Shown: positions 59,142 to 64,000 of the stretch, in pieces | Numbering within the stretch: position 1 is the first letter of the stretch | Layout: each line of letters starts with the position of its first letter | Origin: Lichtheimia corymbifera B2541 | Taxonomy: Eukaryota > Mucoromycota > Mucoromycetes > Mucorales > Lichtheimiaceae | Direction of reading: 5' to 3' | DNA length: 64,000 bases | NCBI GenBank assembly: GCA_000697475.1 | Contig: JNEU01001116.1 | Span: 1-64,000, forward strand | Program-made: the position numbers and the translations under genes | Notes under the pieces: generated by a model | Seen by the model: the letters and a program-made list of their open reading frames with translations, nothing else | Database searches by the model: none | What the model was told of the DNA's origin: nothing

Positions 59142-59787
59142 TGTCATTTTGTAAATGGCCATTTGGAACCACCATAGGCCGATTGCGTTGTTGTTGATCG
59201 GATGATGGTATTCTTGGTATTAATGGTGTCAGGTGTGGATCAAACGCCCTTTGGCATTCATGATAATAGGGAAACCGGACTATACACACATGCGCTTAAT
59301 ATAGTTTTCCTTTTCAGGATTGCCATGTCAATACGTTACCTGTACTACGGCGAACAAGTTGCTGGGCCTTTACTTGGTAATATTTTTGCCTGAGAACAAA
59401 GAGTTTAGCATACACCGTTTGGGTACGATCTTCAGTATTGAAGTATCGTAACGCCATATTCTTTGCAAACTTCATAGGGGAAGAGGTAAACAGCTTGTAG
59501 TGTTCAGGTTCGCTTAGGGTATCCAGCAGTGATAGTATCACTTGATGATCCCATCGATGCCTTTCTCTCCGCTGTCGACTCTTTAAAAGTGGTGGTGGAG
59601 GGGGACGCGTCGCTCTTGTTTTATTTCGTGTTAACATAGTTGGTGAGAAAGAGGAAGAAAAAAGTTGCAGCCCACTTTCGGAGGCTGATACTGCCAATTC
59701 ACAACCATTGTGTTTGTTACACAGGGTTTTGGATGAACCGGCTGCTGGCAAGCATCCTTCTTGACTATTGCTCAGATGATGAATCAT
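58501..59787 (-). CDS. Myb/SANT-like protein with nonapeptide repeats and poly-Asp tract
   Basis: Three exons (59340-59787, 58772-59279, 58501-58723) give 392 residues, all in frame. The first exon has a basic patch (TRNKTRATRPPPPPLLKSRQRRERHRW) and a helical domain (WDHQVILSLLDTLS, KFAKNMALRYFNTEDRTQTVYAKLF, LRQKYYQVK). That domain resembles the Myb/SANT-like DNA-binding modules common in fungal and transposon-derived regulators. The second exon holds about 15 consecutive Asp residues and then seven or eight imperfect copies of a nine-residue unit (SDHHSQAEH). The third exon is a basic coiled coil (KEIQLQLHMMKHEKRMAKLRIKELKLML). The function is unknown; nuclear DNA binding is the likeliest guess. 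An in-frame internal ATG at 59637 (MLTRNKTRATR) is an alternative start. Confidence 0.72.
59094..59141. repeat. (CAT)16 microsatellite inside the SANT-like gene
   Basis: Sixteen CAT units on the plus strand, read as a run of Asp (GAT) codons on the minus strand. Being a triplet it keeps the frame when it changes length. Confidence 0.95.
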
Positions 59788-59989
59788 GATGGTAATTGGA
59801 CAAGGATAACTAATGCGTGTCTTTGTATCATCGCATCCATGTTCGCAATACTGATCTTTATTATAAAAGCCATTGTTATAAATTAAGAGAGAGATAGGGT
59901 GTCATGGAAATCTACATTATGCCAGATGCGACAGGCGTGCATTGGGTCCGCTGCGGCGTCTTCTCTTCCACTTACTTTTGCTAAACACC

Positions 59990-62683
59990 ATGTTCAAGAA
60001 AACGACTCGTGCAAAGAATATCCGACGCAAAATCGACACAAGCGATGACGAAAAGGAACCAGAAACTGGTAATGACTGGATCTATCACCATGGAAACCCA
60101 TCTTGTTAATGCTCTTCAGTTACAGTTGTCAGCCAAACCAAGATTGAAAAGAAAAAGAAACAAAAACCACGATCGCTCGGTTTAAGCTTTGATCAAGAGG
60201 TACTGAAAGGATCCACGCGCGTAATGGAGTTATTCAATGGGTTATTTCTTTTAGGAGGAAGGCGATGGGGAGACGTTTAAAGTGAAAAAGAGCAGTGCCA
60301 GTCGAAGGATCGCATCAGGACAACGTAAACTTGCTGTACCACCCATACAATCAACTACAACAACCACAACAGTAACAACTGATGCAACGACTATGGATGA
60401 ACAACAACCACCACCATCATCATCATCTTATACGAGTGAAGTTCTTGAATCATTAAGGAAAAGCACACCAAGTCGACCAGCACATATTGGAGCAATGGAT
60501 GATGTCGTCGAAAAGTTCCCCAATCTTATGACAGCACAAGTTGGATCGACCAGTATACCCAGTGCAAACGCTATTCATGCTGCCAAAATGAAACGTGAAC
60601 AGATGCGGAAAGGGATTGTTGTACATGAAGAGGAGGATTTCGTTGCATTGGATGATGTAAGTGAAAAGATAGCTCCTTCTTGTCTCATTTGAAAACTTAC
60701 ATTCTATATTCAGAGCACTGAACAGAAACGCCTTGTTCGGGAGGAAGATGAAATTGGAGATGATGGCGAAGCAGGTAAGGTAGACATTCTCTGTGTATAT
60801 GTGATACTTATTGTGATTGGGATTTAGAATATGAACAATACGTTGGTGAACGCTTGACACTCAACAAAAAGGCAGCACGCAAATTGGAAGCAGAACGCAA
60901 GGCGAATGCTCGGGAAATGATTGCAGAAGCCCAAGAGGATGAGGAGGATGATGATCAAATGGAAGATATTGAACGATGGGAGAGCAATCTTATCCGACAT
61001 GGAGCTGTTCGACCACAACGCAAAGAAGAACAACAACGTGATCCTTATGCTCCTCCACCAGGTTATCGTCCAGCCATAGGTAAGGACGTTTTTGTTAATG
61101 ACGACACGTTAGATTCTAATCCTTTGACCTAGTGCCAACACCTACACAAATCCCTGCTTTGGACGAAGCTATGCAGCATTTGGATATCGTATCGAACGAC
61201 CTCAACCAGATTCTACAAGAATATGATACACAATTGACTCAGATGGAGCAAAACAAGCAGAATCTACAAAGCGCAGAGTTGGATCTTGGCACTGATATAT
61301 TGAGGAGCAGCGAACGATACGAATATTTCCAATCCTTGTCATCCTACGTCAACGACCTGGGAGAATTTTTGGATGCAAAGGTATGTGACGAGTGTCTTCC
61401 ATATAGAAACAACGTCTCTAATAGCAGTGTTATTTTAGTTCCCTGAGTTGGAAGCGTTGGAAAAGGAGGCCCATGATCTGATTGCTGCAAAACACGCTAT
61501 TATCAGCAAACGACGATGGGATGATGATATGGATGATTTACACGAATTCGCTCATGTGCCTGAAAAGATGGATGAGGAACAACAAGAGGATGGACGTGTC
61601 CAATATCAACGAGAAGGAAGTCAACGACGTAAAGAAGAGAGACAACGACGCATAGATGAACGACAAGATCTTATGGATGTGGATCCAGCAGATGTGGTAC
61701 AAGAGCAAGGGCTATGGTCAGACGATGATTTGGAAGAAGAGTGGTCAGTGCAACACGAAGAGAAACTAGGTAAGGATGCAATGTTAGTGGTGTAATTGTC
61801 TTGGGTTTAACTGGGAACATTTGTAGACAACATCCAAGACAACAAAGTACCTGCCATGTTGGAGGATGTCGGTGAAGAGTTTGAGTCGATGGAAGCTGTC
61901 AAGAGCAAGTTTGAAGCATGGAAGACACGCTTTTATGATGATTATACCAAGGCGTTCGGCAGTCTCAGTCTCCCCGGTGCATTCGAATTCTTTGTACGCT
62001 GCGAACTTGTATCATGGGATCCATTCTCTCAGTCAACTGAATTTGAATCAATGCGCTGGCATACCATCTTATCACAATACGGCATCACAGAGCACGGTGA
62101 CGATGCAGACGCCGAGCTGCTGAGCAAGATTGTTGAAAAGGTGTTGATCAAAAAGGTCAAGAGCATGTTGGATACACTGAATATAGCGTCAACCAAAGAG
62201 ATGCGGTACGCAGCCCAGGTGGTGGAGCAAATTTCATACTATGTGGAAAAACACGATCGAGCCTATCAAGTATGTATACAAATGTACTACTATGCAAGTT
62301 GTTTTTTAACACTTTTTGTACTAGGATTTGATATCTGCAGTGGAAAATACGATCGATGATCAGCTCAAGGCATATGCGGATTTGATGGATACCATAACCC
62401 TTCAACACAATAACAAAGCCAAAGAGCGCTTCTTTTGGAGACAATGCAAGGTATGACGAGAAAAAAAATATGTGCATGCGTACTGTGATTTAACATGGAC
62501 CCTCATCATTAGTATCTGAAAACGCTTCATGTTTGGCGACGACATCTTCCCAAAGAAACGATCAAATCTCTCGCTAGTGTGGTTATGAATCGTATATTAG
62601 CGCCTATCCTACAGCCAGCCGTAGATCCCAGTGATGCACCATTACAACGAGAGGCTTTACACTTGGTGGAGCGTTTAGAATAA
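59990..62683 (+). CDS. PAXBP1/GCFC-type protein (GC-rich sequence DNA-binding factor family)
   Basis: About ten exons give roughly 720 residues. The start MFKKTTRAKNIRRKID is typical: the family opens with a basic RKxxRRR-like stretch and an acidic DTSDDEKE. An SLGLSFDQEEEGDGETFKVKKSSASRR block follows. The middle is acidic and coiled (ERWESNLIRHGAVRP, DPYAPPPGYRPA, then LDEAMQHLDIVSNDLNQILQEYDTQLTQMEQNK). The conserved GCFC domain lies at 61850-62450, with FEAWKTRFYDDYTKAF, CELVSWDPF, RWHTILSQYG and VVEQISYYVEKHDRAYQ. It ends at RILAPILQPA and LVERLE. Members associate with the spliceosome or intron-lariat disassembly machinery (relatives of TFIP11/Ntr partners) and with chromatin. Intron edges other than those fixed by frame are approximate. 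Confidence 0.88.
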
Positions 62684-63575
62684 ATTGACGGCATATCACC
62701 ATTTAGCTACACGTGCTGCTGCATAGAATAAATGAGGGATGAGGGATAATGTATAATACCAAAGAACTACTATCCATGTTGTTATGAGCCTAAGCTCCTG
62801 CACCAGTCAAACCATAAAGGCATATTGCTGTAGCTATGATACTTGCATTTCAAATCTCGTCGCAATGCAACCAGTCGACACTATAGTCTAGATGTGGTAC
62901 AAAAAGGGATTTGGCACGCATAACGTCAAGGAACAAGTAGGTGTTTGTGTGAATGCATCTACGTATTTGGAAGCAGGGGGAGCTCTTAGCAACCATGAAA
63001 GCGGATCCATTGCATCTTTTTTTTCAAACCAAGAATATAATGTACCTTCTTCGTGCACGGCCTATATTGAGATCGTAACCAAGAATAGTCGTAAACACAA
63101 CCTGCCACCACCATCATTATTATCCTCCAACAACCCACAAAATATGCTCTCAAGATGATATGAAAAGTAAGGTCTATGATCAAGTATTATTAAAAAGAAT
63201 GATCCTAATTAAGACTTTTGTAATGCATGGATGATAATGCCGATGATATAGGTCAGTGCACAAAAGATGTATAAACCCAGGTCATTTGGCATACACTTGG
63301 ATCCCGACGTTGAATGTTATTGGTGGGAATGAGAAGAGAGTGGGCGCTTTTGTGTGAGAGTCCTACTATACCGCTCCCTTTTCTTTCTCTTATATTCATT
63401 GTTCTCTTTCTTTCTCTCTCTCTGTGTCTTTTTAAGCACCCTTGGGTTGTGCTCTTTTATACACATCCTTCCTTTTCATCGTCTACACTTTCGCCCTATC
63501 ACCTCCATCCTCCACGTCTTTCTTTTATCAACCGGTTGAAAGCGCCCCTCGACATAAAAAAAAAAGTTATATCCC
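62684..63575. other. Intergenic region
   Basis: About 0.9 kb. An AATAAATGAGG near 62727 is the likely polyadenylation signal of the GCFC-type gene. The right part (63360-63575) is a long CT-rich leader to the last gene. Nothing else is supported. Confidence 0.5.
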
Positions 63576-63978
63576 ATGGTACAGACTCGCTATCAAGCAC
63601 AATTCAACAAGAACGGCAAAACACGCAGCACTTTGAAAAGCGTACGACGGTCTCCAAGAAGAGCAAAACGCATTGACAAGGAAAATGAAAACGTCGAGCC
63701 GACTTCAGACGATCTACCACTCTTGAACATTTGTCGATCCCGAGAGACATCTGCCGAGTTATCTTATAAAATCGAAAACTTGGTGGAACAACTAGACGAG
63801 TAAGTGTAGCATATTGTTGCTATGATACTGCTTTATTAACGGGGTGATTGTTGCTAGTGGTGAATGCTCAACTTTGGATGCGCTCATGGCTCGATGGCCT
63901 TCGATGCACGCACGACTCAAAGGAATGAAACCTCATCTGCCGAAGAAAACAGACTCACGACCGACACTAGGTAGATAG
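63576..63978 (+). CDS. Small hypothetical protein at the right edge
   Basis: Two exons (63576-63799, 63858-63978) give 114 residues; the intron has GTAAGT and ends TTGCTAG. The product is basic at its start (KSVRRSPRRAKRIDKENENV), has a helical, acidic middle (SAELSYKIENLVEQLDD) and ends LKGMKPHLPKKTDSRPTLGR with TAG at 63976-63978. SRRSPRRAK-like and KENEN strings give it the look of a small nuclear or cell-cycle protein, but no family is recognised. An alternative is that splicing continues at the CTAG/GTAGAT site (63970), which would extend the gene past the window. Confidence 0.55.
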
Positions 63979-64000
63979 AAAACAAGTGCATTGGCAGTAA

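Noticed and set aside
62892..63158. 88-codon plus-strand frame between the GCFC-type gene and the last gene
   Set aside because: No motif, no splice sites, and composition is typical of intergenic sequence.

Overview
This window looks like nuclear DNA of an early-diverging filamentous fungus, most likely a member of the Mucorales (Mucoromycota). Reasons: genes are split by many short introns (about 45-75 bases) with GTAAGT/GTATGT-type donors and CTAAC/CTAAT branch sites. Intergenic regions are compact. Several genes are of a kind found in basal fungi (taspase 1, the complex I assembly factor IND1, an OMP decarboxylase of pyrG type). The genus cannot be decided from this sequence alone.

The first 22 kb is repeat-rich and partly decayed. 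It starts with a foldback element (1-223). Three diverged copies of a dispersed repeat follow (about 300-2000, 3030-4065 inverted, 43195-44290). A large inverted duplication (about 4085-7650 against 17562-21475) has two arms, each carrying a truncated anthranilate synthase (trpE-like) fragment beside a gene of unknown function. That unknown gene is wrecked in the left arm but can be spliced in the right arm into an uninterrupted 559-residue product (19294-21467). Between the arms lie an apparently normal block (homeobox gene, TFIIIC small subunit, IND1), a broken RecQ-like helicase, a minisatellite built from 64-base monomers in 255- and then 190-base higher-order units (13986-15452), and a 224-base tandem repeat (16182-16826).

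From 23 kb on the window is mostly ordinary, tightly packed genes: pyrG and a convergent HSF-type factor; a TPR/F-box protein; the ribosome-biogenesis GTPase BMS1; a WrbA/Pst2-type quinone oxidoreductase with a CaaX end; taspase 1; two tandem GPI-type aspartic proteases; COX23; ribosomal stalk protein P1; a PacC/Rim101-type zinc-finger factor; a FAT1-type acyl-CoA synthetase facing a PEX22-like peroxin; a TM9/EMP70 membrane protein; a PHO85-type kinase; a Myb/SANT-like protein; a PAXBP1/GCFC-type protein; and a small unknown gene at the right edge.

There is no operon-style organisation. Noteworthy neighbour relations are the convergent FAT1/PEX22 pair (both peroxisome-linked), the tandem proteases with an intron at the identical point inside the catalytic DTG/S motif, and the divergent P1/PacC promoter with three GCCAAG (PacC-type) hexamers. 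Exon boundaries were worked out by hand from splice signals, reading frame and family alignment. Those quoted to the base preserve the frame; others are approximate.
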